From NCBI RefSeq assembly GCF_040954835.1, contig NC_090718.1, positions 12,229,532 through 12,293,531 of the forward strand: a stretch of DNA of 64,000 nt. The letters are read 5' to 3'. Below the pieces are notes generated by a model. It searched no databases, was not told where the DNA came from, and saw nothing but the letters and a program-made list of their open reading frames with translations. The position numbers and the translations under genes are program-made. Position 1 is the stretch's first letter, and every line of letters begins with the position of its first letter. Below, one piece after another: positions 24,501-35,700 of the stretch. The DNA is from Lepisosteus oculatus (Eukaryota > Chordata > Actinopteri > Semionotiformes > Lepisosteidae).

Positions 24501-27500
24501 ACTTGCACAACAGCAATCAACAGTGCTTCAGTACACAGCTTCTGCAGGATGTTGGTTTGCACATACACATGCATAACACTAAAAGTAGTTTTAAGTGCAA
24601 CTTAAAATTCTGTGGTGTAAGTGCAATGCATTTAGCTCTGTTCTGCCCCTACCGGGGTTTAATCATGATTACTGCACATGTTGCATAAGGATAGGAAAGA
24701 TGATTAAGCTCAACCATTTAAGGAGCTGCATTGTCATTATTTGCATAAGAAGCCATGTACCTGTTTCTTTTAATTCCTAGCTGTAAATATAGATGTATTA
24801 CCTGCAGAAGCCATGTCCTGGAGGAAATCAACAGAGAGGACATGAATATGTTCGAAATGAGCGATATATTGTTACGATGATGTGCTGTTTGCACGATCTA
24901 CCTCACTAGTTCCCAAATTTCTTCCCTTTTTTTTAAACACGAACCTGCAGGGGCAAGCCTCTCACGTCCATTGTGCCGTCAGGAGCAGATTTCTTTGGAT
25001 TCTCTCACCCCACCATCCAGAATCTGATCCAGAGCTGTCCCGGGGCGCGCAAGTGTGCGAAGTGAGTGCTCATACACGTGGCGTCTATTGATGCAGAACT
25101 CGAGCTCTGGGAATTTCAGGGAGCAAGCAGGTTTGAGACGGATCTGTTATTGTGTCAGACAGTTGTTTTCAGGGATAGAGTCTGTTGTAAAACCGTACAT
25201 TTGTATAGTAGTTTTCACCACCACTTTTTCCACACCTGAAGTGTAGCACCTACCTGGTGTTAGGAGTTCCACACAGCACACTAGGTGGAGAAGTGAAAAA
25301 GCAGCTTCGCTCCTTGAATTAATGGGGAAAGTTAGGAAGTCCGAATTGTACAATCCCAGAGTGGACTTTGGTTGGGACAGGGGTTAACACCCCTACTCTT
25401 TGAACACATCATAGGATCTTTAATATCAAAGCAGTCAAGACCTCAGTTTGACTCTTCATCCAAAGAATGAGGATGTACCTTCTGCAAGTGTTCCTGGTCA
25501 CCAGTCTATGGGAATTGGGTTGGTAAATTCTCCAAGCACCCCCTGTTGCTCCTCCAACCACACTTGCAAAAGCAACCTGAATGTCCCTGGGTCTCCCATC
25601 CCAGTGCTGGTATCTGGTGTCTTGGGGTAGGGTCATAGGATGGAACATCCCGGTCCTGTTCCCTTTGATAAATTAATAATAAGGTGCAGGAAATTGCTTT
25701 TCAGAGGTAATGTATTACTTTACAGGGTAACAATATATAAGCTAGTAAGATCACTGTAATTGTTGATTATTTAAAATTAGTTGTCCCAAACTTCTGATTT
25801 TGAAAAAGTAATACTTTACACAAGCGAATTATAAGAGTAATGGGTTACTTTTTAAAAGTAACTTTCCACAGCAAAGCCATAGAGCCCTTTGTACGTGTGA
25901 TCAGGAAAACACAATCGCAAACGAACTCGAACTCAGGGGACCCGGATCTCATTTGTCAATTTTTATTTTTCAGCAGGTGAGTCTCTCTTTTATACGTCTA
26001 AGGAAAAGGTTGTTCTGAGGCGTTTAACTCTCGGCTGTGTGAACGTCTCCTCAGTTACCAGTGGGTGCGCTTTGACGTCTGGCGTCCAGGGGACGGGCAG
26101 CTTCCTCACAGCCTGTCGGAGGACGACGCCTCCCTCAACTTCGAGGCCTTCCAGAGGCAGCAGGGCTTCGAGGAGTGTGAGGCGGCGGAGCGCGGCCTGG
26201 CGGGGGAAAAACAGTCCGGCAGCATCAGCTCTGGGGGCGTTCCACACGGCTCGATAGGTACACTGATTCACCCTAAAACTGCACCTCATCTCCTGCTGAT
26301 CAGACCGGGTTGCAACAGATTTCATCATGTACCTGCTAACTGTGATGTGTTGTTGTCGTAATTTAGTAGCGATATTGGTCTGTGATATATTGCCATGTTG
26401 TTGGAATTCAGAAATGCTAGTCCTCTCTAATGTAGTTTGTGAAGTGATTTATATCAGTCGTGTATTACAGAATAGTAATGTGGAATTGACTCCTTTGTCA
26501 GTGTAATTTGGTAGTGATAATGGTTTACAGATGTAATACGTTTCAGTCGTAATTCATCACTTGCATGGTTTTCCGTCATATTTATGTCAAAGATAAAAAG
26601 AAGTAGATGATGGGGGGCCTTCCCTTGCCTGTGCAACCTCAGGAAGGCCTAGCCTGCAGTTCAGCCTGTGTCCTCCAGATGTCCCTGTAGGAACTCTAAA
26701 TGCAACAATTAATAGGCAATCAACAGAACCTGTGATGAAGCCTGAAATGAGAAATTATGGGTTTATTGTGCAAACCAAAATATGTGGTTTCAGAAGACCA
26801 TTACAAATGCATTAATTTTAACTCATACTGTGTGGAAATGGACTGTACCCAATACAGTGGTGTTAAAGGACCTAAAATCATTGTGGGAGGTTGTGTAAGG
26901 ATGCACTCAGCGTTTTTTCTGATTGCAACATCAATGTGTAAGTATAAGTAAAGTACGTAAATAAATGTCTGGTTGACAGTGGATTGAAAGTCCAGACAAC
27001 TGAGGAATTAATAAATGCGTACCAAGATTTGGCACAGTTTACTGGCACTGCACAGACAGCACAATAAATAGACATTGTGTTAAACCTTCATTAAAATATA
27101 AAACACAAAACGCGTTTTATTGAGCCAGCTCACAGAGACACTTAAGGGTGTCGGGATCTTCGACCCAACACAAGTATGTGGTTGGGATGTGAATTCCCTT
27201 CCCACTTCCCAAGATTCTATTCCAGGCTGTGATGAGGGATGTAAATCCGAAGTGGATAAAATACAAACACTATACAAAAGAAAATGGCAGGAGTCCTGCA
27301 AGAAACCGGAAGATGATTTTCCAACTTCCGATGAAAGGGTTAGATGATATTTGCAGGTTGTTTCTAATTCTGTGGAATGTGAAAGAAATGGGTATGTACG
27401 GGCAGGTAGTTATGCACAGCAACTTCTAATTTGAATTTGTGGCTGCATTGTCTGCTATGACTCATTGAAACGATTGAGGTGCTACAATGGGACGATAGCA

Positions 27501-28564
27501 TAGTAAGTGGTTTCAGAAGAGGTGTTGGTGTTGGAGGACTGAAGCATGGCTTAGAACTTCATCAAGAATAACGCCTGTCCCGCGATTCTTCCATTTGCAT
27601 AGGTGAGACTATACTGTTTGTGTTTGCTTAAGGTTTTGAGGTAGTGAAATTATTGCAGCGTTCAGATGAACCACCTTGTGCTGTGCATGCTACAAGATAA
27701 ATGGGCACTAAAAGAAAATGGTGGGTGGAAATGTGGTGTGTGTGTGTTCTGGAAGCTCAGCCGCCGAGAATCTCGCTGCCGTTCTCATGACCGCGATGCT
27801 GTGCGTCTCTCTCCCCCCGCCAGTGCGGCTGTGCTCCAGCGTCGACACCCTGCCGGGTCACAGCGCAAAGAGCAGCGTGGGAGAGTTCTCTGCCTGTAGG
27901 ATCCAGCCACTGGGTGAGTAGTCGGGTGCCCACGAACTAACCCAGTTCAAGCAGTACAGACACGGGAATCCTCAACTCTTTTATAGAATAGGAACCTAGC
28001 TTCCTTGATCCCTTCAGAATCTGACGAATTTGTGTAGCTGTAGACAATGATATAATATAATCTGCAGGACTGAACTATTTCATCAAAGTACTCTTCACTT
28101 TGTTATTCAAATCACCAGCTTTATTGAACTTTACAGGTGTAGCCATATTTGTTTCCAGTTCCTAGGTATTCCTGAGTTTTGCCTGAGCTGAGAGCTCCAA
28201 CTTAAATTAGCAGGATGTCCTGTTACATAAGTGGGCGCAAATGGATGTTAAGTTGAAGTATATTAAAACCAAGGAGGCACTTCTTTACCCGAATAGTTGT
28301 GGGAGTATGGAACAAGTTACCCAGCCATGCTGTTGGTTAATTGACTACTACCAAAGAGGATAGGTGGGCTAGATGGCCTCCTCTCTTTTGTAGCCTTGGC
28401 TCCTTGTAAGGTTCTGTATTGTGACTTTCAAAGCTCTCTCCTCTCTTCAAGTCCGGCCACCCCAGCCTCCTCTCTCCTCCCACGCCAGGCTGCTGGGTCA
28501 GCAGCACTTGGGCCCGTCCCCGCTGCAGCCTTCAGCGTCCGCCTCGCACTTCGGCAGCCCCTGA
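15592..28564 (+). CDS. tbrg1: Transforming growth factor beta regulator 1, with N-terminal HARE-HTH domain
   Basis: There are 15 coding exons: 15592-15719, 16599-16656, 16755-16837, 17184-17220, 17924-17986, 19383-19619, 20567-20637, 21303-21535, 22740-22879, 24088-24234, 24385-24482, 24951-25061, 26055-26257, 27824-27913, 28452-28564. All are GT/AG and phase-consistent, giving about 603 residues. Residues from about 170 match human TBRG1 closely: the NQNEKYRLKYLRLRKAA basic coil, a Ser/Ala-rich linker, then FYRN (FPIVLGGLTVYSLGE) and FYRC (FEIVPEEDPQNAIV, SCPGARKC, YQWVRFDVWRPGDGQLP). Human TBRG1 (about 411 residues) lacks the first ~150 residues seen here. Residues ~56-123 read as a HARE-HTH (HB1/ASXL) winged-helix domain: TWLDAAQIVLEEAGRPMHIKEI and MYRETQKGSRRFKRI. 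TBRG1 is known as a nuclear growth-restraining protein linked to p53/ARF. FYRN/FYRC and HARE-HTH both suggest chromatin binding. The first ATG was chosen because no upstream AG joins in frame. Confidence 0.95.
16040..16270. repeat. Small dispersed repeat in tbrg1 intron 2 region
   Basis: The order GGAGCAGGGATCTAAAACTC, then TTCTGGTTTTTGTTT, then a TAATTACTTTAATTAAC segment recalls a short interspersed repeat found in many fish genomes. A related antisense piece may be present near 40200-40250 (TCTCCAGGATGAGGCTTGGTAACCCCTGCTCTAG). It has no coding content and its class is unresolved. It lies in the intron between tbrg1 coding exons 1 and 2. Confidence 0.4.
19628..20330 (-). mobile_element. Penelope-like element remnant with GIY-YIG end and terminal repeats
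   Basis: The - strand frame at 20109-20318 contains DHFREHVMAVRIKDLSKPIVSHF and a ...PPSLNNRLVSF end. This matches the C-terminal GIY-YIG endonuclease of vertebrate Penelope-like elements (DRFREHL...KPVSRHFN, ending GxLNERxSF). Downstream of it on the same strand lies a terminal segment (19855-19970) with AAGGCTCCACAGCC and an AATCAACCTTTACCTGTTCCTTTGCAG-like end. A second, partly inverted terminal segment follows (19632-19795). The element is 5'-truncated and degraded, and sits in the tbrg1 intron between exons 6 and 7. Confidence 0.7.
19977..19995. repeat. Short GA microsatellite
   Basis: A pure run of GA units lies within the Penelope-like remnant and is followed by a longer purine-rich stretch to about 20100. 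Confidence 0.8.
20929..21205. mobile_element. Tc1/mariner terminal fragment
   Basis: The sequence TTACAGTGGATATTAATAAGTCTACACACCTTTATTGAAAT is very close to the terminal inverted repeat of a Tc1/mariner family abundant in fishes (TACAGTGGATATAAAAAGTCTACACACC). It is followed by about 200 bases of AT-rich sequence that I cannot align from memory, and no clear opposite terminus is visible, so the piece appears truncated. It lies in the tbrg1 intron before exon 8. Confidence 0.6.
21730..22585. mobile_element. TTAAAGGGG-type MITE, tbrg1 intron copy
   Basis: The left end AGGGGAACTGCAGTTGC...CTCAGACC..AAATCTCAGT and the right part (CACAAGCCTGCTTGTTTACAATGTA...GCGGTTTGAAATGC...GGCAGTTCCCCT) match the MITE copies at 34291, 36566 and 31702. 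This copy is about 860 bp and so holds extra internal sequence or an insertion. Unlike the other copies, its immediate flanks are TGAC on both sides rather than TTAA. No transposase is encoded. Confidence 0.65.
22698..22721. repeat. CCT microsatellite at tbrg1 exon 9 acceptor
   Basis: A run of CCT triplets ends about 18 bases before the acceptor of tbrg1 exon 9 and forms most of its polypyrimidine tract, so length changes here could affect splicing. Confidence 0.85.
23086..23398. repeat. Mosaic copy of the dispersed ~350 bp repeat
   Basis: Bases 23086-23170 read as the right-hand part of the family in sense (GATGCAATGAACTGGCTTCACATCC, ...GGGATAGGC). Bases from about 23180 read as the left-hand part in antisense (CACACACTCACATCAGGGACAAT, ...CTGTGGGAGGAAACTGGAGCACC, ...CATGCAAACTCCACCC). 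It is therefore a head-to-head mosaic, not a simple copy. It lies in the tbrg1 intron between exons 9 and 10. Confidence 0.55.
23399..23515 (-). mobile_element. CR1-like LINE 3' end fragment
   Basis: Sequence beginning ATCATAAGAACATAACAGGTTTACAAATGGGCGGAGG, with TAAATAGTTCATTGATCCAAGG downstream, is the antisense of a LINE 3' tail common in non-teleost fishes. The same tail in sense orientation is seen at 28230-28410 (GGGCTAGATGGCCTCCTCTCTTTTGTA). Confidence 0.55.
23851..24060 (+). mobile_element. 5S rRNA-derived SINE
   Basis: The segment AAGCTCAGCAGGTGTGAGCCTGGTCAGTACCTGGATGGGAGAC is nearly the 5S rRNA internal promoter region (box A to box C), marking a SINE3-type element. It continues into a tail with GCTGCTGGAAGAGGTGTTAGTGAGGCCAGCAG and CCTAATGCCCCAGTATAGTAATGGGGACACTA. 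Its right edge lies about 27 bases before tbrg1 exon 10. Antisense relatives are at 25345-25650 and 48165-48510. Confidence 0.75.
25345..25650 (-). mobile_element. 5S-derived SINE, antisense
   Basis: Read in reverse, the segment contains GGGAGACCCAGGGACATTCAGGTTGC near its head, an AGGAGCAACAGGGGGTGCTTGGAG block, and a tail complementary to GGGGTTAACACCCCTACTCTTTGA...GGATCTTTAATATC. This order matches the 5S-derived SINE seen in sense at 23851. It lies in the tbrg1 intron between exons 12 and 13. Confidence 0.6.
28230..28410 (+). mobile_element. CR1-like LINE 3' tail
   Basis: The block GGAGGCACTTCTTTACCCGAATAGTTGTGGGAGTATGGAACAAG, then TTACCCAGCCATGCTGTTG, ending GGGCTAGATGGCCTCCTCTCTTTTGTAG, is the sense version of a LINE 3' end common in fishes such as gar and sturgeon. 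It sits in the last tbrg1 intron, 40 bases before the final exon. Confidence 0.6.
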
Positions 28565-29030
28565 GCAGAACCGTCCCGATCCCAGTCCCGGGACGTCCAA
28601 GCGAAGCAGCCCTGCGCCGTCTCAGGGTCCAGATCGGTGACCTTCCCTGCTCTTCTGGAGGAAGCGTCACACAAGCTGTGAGGGCTGTTTATGATTGACT
28701 TCTGCTCCACCAAATTATAAGGATCCAGCTGTTCCTGGTCAAAGGATGAATTACCAGCTGCACTGGACTCTGGGACAGGACAGTTGTGGATGTTTTCTAA
28801 AGGCAGCTTTGGGCTTATGGACTCCTTTTTAAGTATTGACAGTGCTAAAAAATCTGTTTTTTTTTATTATTATAATCCGATTGTACAGTCAGTCATCAAA
28901 TGAAACTTGAAAGTTTGAATGTGTTTGAACAGCAAAAAGGCAGCAGCGATGATCTGTGCTCCTTGTACATTTCTTTGGCTCACACCTAACTAGTGCGAGT
29001 AAAGCTTTGGAATAAAATGGCTGTAGGATT
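28565..29030 (+). other. tbrg1 3' UTR and poly(A) signal
   Basis: The sequence after the tbrg1 stop contains an AATAAA hexamer at 29011-29016, a plausible end of the transcript. Further AATAAA-like motifs occur near 29537. The siae stop codon lies only about 1.2 kb beyond the tbrg1 stop on the opposite strand, so the two 3' UTRs converge and may overlap. Confidence 0.6.
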
Positions 29031-29637
29031 AAAACAGACTTCTAACCATTTTTGTCTATCCATAATCCTAGGTGTTACTGGAAGAGAACTAAACTGCAAA
29101 TGTTGTTTATTCCTGCTACCACGTGTTGTGTTAGACCGTACCTGCTTAGCTCTGTTGCAGTCTTTCTCTGATTTAGGAAACAAAACTTCTAACGGACTGC
29201 TGCTGATAAACAATAGGACAAAATGGCTTTCCATTTTTCAGTTTTTATTTTAAACACTTATCTTTGCTTTACTTTTTAAGTGTTTCCCCATTTAAAAACA
29301 TTAAAACTGCAGACTATGAAACGGGAGCACTTGTACAGTGCTCAGGCAGTGGTCAGCAAACCACAGAGGCAGTTCCAGCGCCATTTGTGCAGCTTCATAC
29401 TTTTAAGCCAGAGTGGATTTCTTCAAGGCTGTGTTCATCAGCAGTAGTTAAATGAGACTTCCAGGCAAATGACTTTTGAACAGATTGGAGATGGATTCTG
29501 TGTACAGTAAGTGAACAATGTTTAATATATTAGTTAATAAATATCCTGGGTGTAAGTGTCAATGACTTCATTTCACTAGATTGGGTTCTAAATGAGGTAG
29601 GTAGAGTGACGAAAATGGAGCCATAATGCCATAATTT

Positions 29638-29724
29638 TTTATTCTCTAAGTACTCTGAATTTCACCTGAATTTGACACAATGTGCATTATTGCAATAATC
29701 GACGCTTTAGTAGAACGCATTTAT
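29638..29724 (-). other. siae poly(A) signals
   Basis: On the - strand, AATAAA hexamers occur at 29719-29724 and 29638-29643, 67 and 148 bases after the siae stop. Either could end the transcript. Confidence 0.5.
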
Positions 29725-29790
29725 TCAAGTGCAAGATTTGTTTGTGCAAAATGACATCAAGGAGGTCAAATATGTTATCTTTGCTCTGAC

Positions 29791-32700
29791 CTAATGGCCA
29801 CTGTCTACAATAAAAGGGGGAGCGGGCAGGACTCCATCAGCACTGTAGATTGGACAAGCCTTGAAGTCACATGGCCAGTCTTTCCAGGCGTAACGCAGGC
29901 CAGAAACTTTCAATTTACAGTTTTCTGTGGACAGTACAACAGAATCGCTGTTGGCCTTAGTGATTGGTGCTGGGAGCCACGAAGAGCTGGAATCGCCAAC
30001 TTCCCTCTGCCTGGAGCAGCAGACCTGTCGGTCACAGCACAGAGAACACAAAGGTAAGTCAACAGACAGCCCTGAAGTCAAGGATGAGAGTATGTGGTTT
30101 TTAATGTTGCGGTACACTCGCATCACTTGTGCAGATTTTAGGTTATAAACCCCAATTAAAACATGGATCACTTAGGGATTACAAATCAGTAAAGGCAAAC
30201 TAATAGTGTAAGTTTACGTAAGTCAGATCATTGTTCTGGTGAAATTCAGTTACACATCTTCACTTTTTCCCCATAAGGAACCAAAACAACATGCAAAGAT
30301 TCTGCCAGCATGACGAGTCTGCGAAGACTAGAGAGTGTTTGGGGTTCGACGGGATGTAATGCTACTCTTTTACCGTGCTGTAATCGAAAGCATTACGATC
30401 AGTTTGGCTCTGTAATCTAGCAGTTCATTTTAAATAGCAAATTACCAGCCTCTTCCAGACCGCTTTGAAGGTCACGGGAGTGAAATGGCACCCCTCCCTG
30501 CAGACAATCTTTGAAAAATCCATAATCAAACAGGCAGGGAAAATTATATCGGATCCTTCCCACATCCTCAGCTCTGAATATCAACTTCTTCCTTCTGGCA
30601 AACGTTTTAGGGTCCCCAAATATAAGTCAAACAGATACGAACATTCCTGTGTTCCACTATCCATTAAAGCTGCCAACGCAAATGTCAAGGATAAACATAA
30701 TTTTGACTCTTACAACCCACTTGAGTGCAATCTATTTTGTGATGTGTTATAAATGTTACATGTTGTTATGTGTTATACTGTACATGTGCAATAGAATAGA
30801 ATGTTTTCTTATTTTTTGCAATAGTGTAATGTGCAATGTTTTTCTTCTCTTTTAGCTTTCTATTTAAATGTACAGGAATGCTGGGTGTCCATTACAAATT
30901 TCCCTCAGGGGACAATACAATCTTATTTACACAATTAGCAAATTTGGCCTCATATTCTCAAGATAGTCTCATCCTGGTCTGTGAGAGCTTCAGTCCTGAA
31001 GGTTTAAGTTGTAAACTACAGTAGAAGTGAGGGTAAAGATTAAACTGGCTGACACGAACACTGAACTCCTTGAACGTCTTAGAATAGAGCTTTGAGGGCT
31101 TTATTCTAGTGTGCCTCCTCTTTTTAGACGAAAAAAAATGAACTTACTTCAAAGATGCTCTTGTGAAGCGTGACGGAGATGTTTGTGGAGTAGATGATGC
31201 TGATGTTAGCTGCTTGAACAGAAATCTTCTGCGGGAAAGGACCCTGGAAAGACACTTTTTCTCCGTAGGCCACAGCCCGCGCCCCCAGTGTCAGCCGGTA
31301 AGCCACATCCTGTTTATAGCGTGGGTGGATACTAAGAGATACAAGCACTGTGGTTAGTGCTGCACCACCAGGACAGAAGTCAGCATCGGTGGCCCTGAAG
31401 AACTACTACCTATCGATGTAACAAGTGGCTCCTAGTCAGATGGCAGACCCCGGGATACAAGGGCCAACTTGAAATTTTTAAGTGGTAATTTTTCACATTA
31501 CAGTCAGTCATAGCTGGAAAAAGCAAAAGACAGGCAGTGCGAATAAGTCTTCAGGACATAAATTGCAATGGACAAGTGGAGTTTCTGAACGTCCCCCAGC
31601 ACAGTGCTGCAAGTTGTTTTGAAAAAGTCTAAACCAGCTGGTTAAGACTTGTGCTTTAGTCAGCTCCTTCCTGAAAGGATGTACAGTGAGCCTAAATAAG
31701 ATTAAAGGGGAACTGCAAAGCTATTTTCATATTTCCGGGTTAGAAAGAATCGGCATCGATGAGTCAATCTTAAACCACGATGAAAGTCAAATGTACACAG
31801 CAATGTGGAAAACCTCCAATTCAAGTCGCAAAACAGGCCAAATTTCTAGGGATGTGCAGCTCAATATTCTGCGTTTCAGAATGAGACAACAACACTTGCG
31901 GTGATGTGAAGTGGCTCTATTACATTGTAAACAAGCAGGCTTGTGAGAACATCTCTCTTAATCCAACAGAAATATTGTGTTCGATTCCCAGACCGTTTTG
32001 CCGATAACTACTACTCTACTTGTTCCAACTTGATCTGCATGTAGAGTTAACACTTCAGTGTTGAAATGTCTGCTGCACAACCTGTACTTATTCTCTCTGT
32101 ACATCGCATTGTAGTGACTAGTGAGCAGGAAAGGCTGCATCACGTCACAATGCTTTGCAAACTCTTGCTCTTGCCAAGGGGCGAGACCAGGGGTTTGCGA
32201 CCCCATGGCGACTTTACGGTATTTTCACAATGTTCACAATTTTCTGCTCAATTTGGAACATGGTGAAAGTTTGCGGACTGCCAATGAATTTATTTTCTTA
32301 CCAAGATTTAATAACCGGTCTGAGAAATTCGGACTGCAGTTTCCCTTTTAAGGAACGCCTGCTGTTGGGAGTTGGAAAAGATTGGCGCGGGTGACCAATC
32401 CTTTTGAATCCTGCTATGATCGAAGAGCTAGAAACAAAGTTAAGCTTCTTTTTGACCAGTGAAATGGGGGTGATGTCCTACCTGCCCCATGGCGACCTCT
32501 CATCCCCCAAGTCCAGACTGACAGCCATAAAAGTATTCTTCATGCGTTTGTTAGGAGCAAAACCAAAGTCGGCTGTCTGCTGCCATCTCAGGTTAGGATA
32601 AGCATCGCTCTGTGATTTTTTCATATAGGTTGAGATCTGAGGAAACCACAATGTGGGCTTTATTTTAAGGAAGTCGTAGAAGGTCTGGTGGGTGGACTCG

Positions 32701-35700
32701 ATTGTCGTCTAAACGCACAGGTGTGGAGGGGGGGTAGGCACTGTACCTGCACGAATCCGAAGGGCAGATCTGCCGGAGTTTGGCCTCCTGAGCCCTGGTG
32801 AAAGGCCAGTCTCCAGTCATCAATCATTGCCGGGAAGGTGCAGTTGTACAGGTCCTGATGGTATTCTGTATTTGCCTCACCTGTGAGCAGGCGAGTGAGT
32901 TAGCACATTGCCTTGAAACACATAGCTGATAATGGTCTGTACAGACTTTAATGCTCTTCAAGAAGGCCGCTAAGCCAAGTACAACAAAGTGCACACATCC
33001 ACCTCTTTAAAAGACTATTTAATGATAGGCACCAAGTCTATAGGCTCAGGGTTTCAAAGCGAAGTCCTAAAAAGAGGATGTGGAAACTGAAATTATGGTA
33101 ACTTTTCTGCAGATTGTATATGACCCTGAATTAGCCCTTTGCTTTTGTGTATGAATATATTTACAGACATGCATACTGTAGCTCACAGATTCACTCAGTT
33201 CGGACTCTCTTCAGTTACATACCACTACAAGCTGTTACTGTAGGTCATATAGTGTTTGTGGTGCCTTAGACGAGTCAAGTACAGTTTTTTTAAAAGACGT
33301 ACAGATTTGAAGTTCTTTTTGAGGTGAACAATATGGAGGTGATTAGTCCCAATAATCTTGGTGAAATCGGTGACAGGGATGTGATCTCTTAGTGTGCAAA
33401 GACCAAGATCTGAGAACGAAAAGCAGTGACTGCAGTTTCTCACCCTGATACCAGATAGCTCCCCTGATGGTCATGTTGAGCAGGGGATGGATCATCGCAT
33501 TCCACAGCACTGTATTTTTCCAGTGACCCTCCTTCACCTGCAGCCTGGCAAGAGATGGATCACATCAGAGCTGAAGTGTAAGGAAATGGGGTGTTGTCAG
33601 CCGAGATGTGATGGTGCCGAATGGCGTCATCTCGGTCGCGTTTTCTGATTTGCGAGGCAGCATTTGTGGGCAACAAGTTTATTTGCAGACACGAAAACTG
33701 AAGTCCTGCATGTAGCCACGGGCTCCTTCTGGTTTGTCGAACACCGTGAAGGTGAAAGATTTGCTAGCAGCGCTGTGCCTGAGCTGTGGTGTTGTGTGAC
33801 CCGCGTGCTGCTTTCATACACAGCCCCCTAGCCCTCCTGTTGTACCATGAATGGCTATAGATGCATTGGGTTTTTTTTTCAAATCAGTGAGCAGGCGTCT
33901 AGCACAGGAAACTGTGGCTTCATAATTGATTGAGCCTCGTCTAGGTTGCTCTCATATACTGCAGAAAAAGACCAAGGAAAGAGAAGAAGTACAGCCAAGT
34001 CTGTCTCATTCAGTCTCTCTGTGAACTGTGCTTGCAGGAATGCTGTCAGCTTGCAGGGATTTGCAGTGGGAGGGGTGGTGCATTTTAATGGCTGTTGTGC
34101 CCATCACAGCAGGTTTTCCACAGAGCCCTTAACAGATTTCTTAACAACAGATACACGGAGCACAGTACGCCAGTCTGAAGATGGTGATTACTTAGTAGTC
34201 CCAAGAACCTCAACAACAACTGTTAAGCACAGCCTTTGGTCCTGTGTGGAATAACAGATCAGAGATGCCTCAACAGTCTTAGTTTATAAATTAAAGGGGA
34301 ACTGCAGTCCCAAATTTTCAGATTGGTTATTAAATCTCAGTAATTTTTTTCCCCCCAAACTTCGAGTTAAGCACAATGAACTTTGTCAAAGTACTGTATG
34401 GTCACCATTGTTGTTGCAAACTGCTGGTCTTGACACGGGCAACAGTGAGAGTTCCCACGAATTTGCGACGCGACATGGCCCTTCCTGCTACATCATGTTT
34501 TAACGTGGTCTGCATGCACAGTTAACATCTAATATCTAGCAGCAAAACCATCTTGAAATCAAGAGCAATATTTCTATGGATTTAAAAAAGATAAATTCAC
34601 AAGCCTGCTTCTTTACAATGTAGTAAGGCAGCTTCACCTCACTGGAAGTTTTGTGGCCTCGGTCTGAATCGCAGACCATGACAGCAACAGGGTGCTGTGC
34701 ATACCTGGAAACTTTGTGACATAAATCGGAAAGGTGCACATTTTACTTTCGTTGCGGTCTGAAATGCACTCATCGATGCTGGTTCTTTCGAACCCGGAAA
34801 CACGAAAATAGAGTTGCAGTTCCCCTTTAAGATAAGATCAAATCACTTTACTGGCCATATACAATTTCTTGTATTGGGAATTTTGTCTTATTCGCCTACC
34901 CCAACTTGCTCTCCATGAGACACACAGACAGGGAGAGAAGCCTGGGACAGAGCACAGGGTCAGCCATTTATACGGCACCCCTGGAGCAGTTGGGGTTAAG
35001 GGCCTTGCTCAGGGGCCCAACAGAGTAGGATTCCTCTGCCGGCTGCGGGATACGAACCGGCAACCTTCCAGCCACAGGCGCAGATCCTTGGCCACCGCAC
35101 TGCCCTTTAAGGCTGAAGACCTACGTTCTCAGTCATTGTTTTCAATTAAGTTGAAAATAGACTTCTATTTTTTCTATCCAGACAGTAGAAAACAAAAGAC
35201 ATTAAAGGCCAGATCCCAGTGTTGGAATGTGAGGCCAAGCAAGGAGATCCCAGAGGGTCGGGATACCAGAATCTGTTAAGCCAGACCCGGGAAACCTCAG
35301 CCATCGCACAGGAAACTCCATTCTGGGATGTTTTCTAAGCGAGCTGCCGGCAGCGGTGAGCAGCGTCGGTCACCGCTGCGAAGACCCTCGGGGGGCTCAC
35401 CTGCTCGGCGCGTCGGCCAGGCCACAGTGCTTCAGCGCCCTCCTCGAGGACCACGCCTCCACGGGGGTGCCGCCCCAGCACGACTCAACCAGGCCCACGG
35501 GGTCCCCCCGGCTCTTGTAGAGGTCGCGTCCAAACAGCCAGCAGACGGCGGAGAAGTGGGTGAAAATCCCTGCGCCCAGGACCTCTGCCACCGGTGACAA
35601 AACACAAACGCAAAAAAGCTTGTCTCCGACAGCGTGCCAGAATACGAGACACCAGCGGCGGCATTTTTTTAAAAATAAAGCCTGTTTACCTGCAGAAGGG

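Noticed and set aside
24040-24576. 178-codon + strand open frame
   Set aside because: It contains real tbrg1 exons 10 and 11 but reads through the intron between them. The exon borders are clear.
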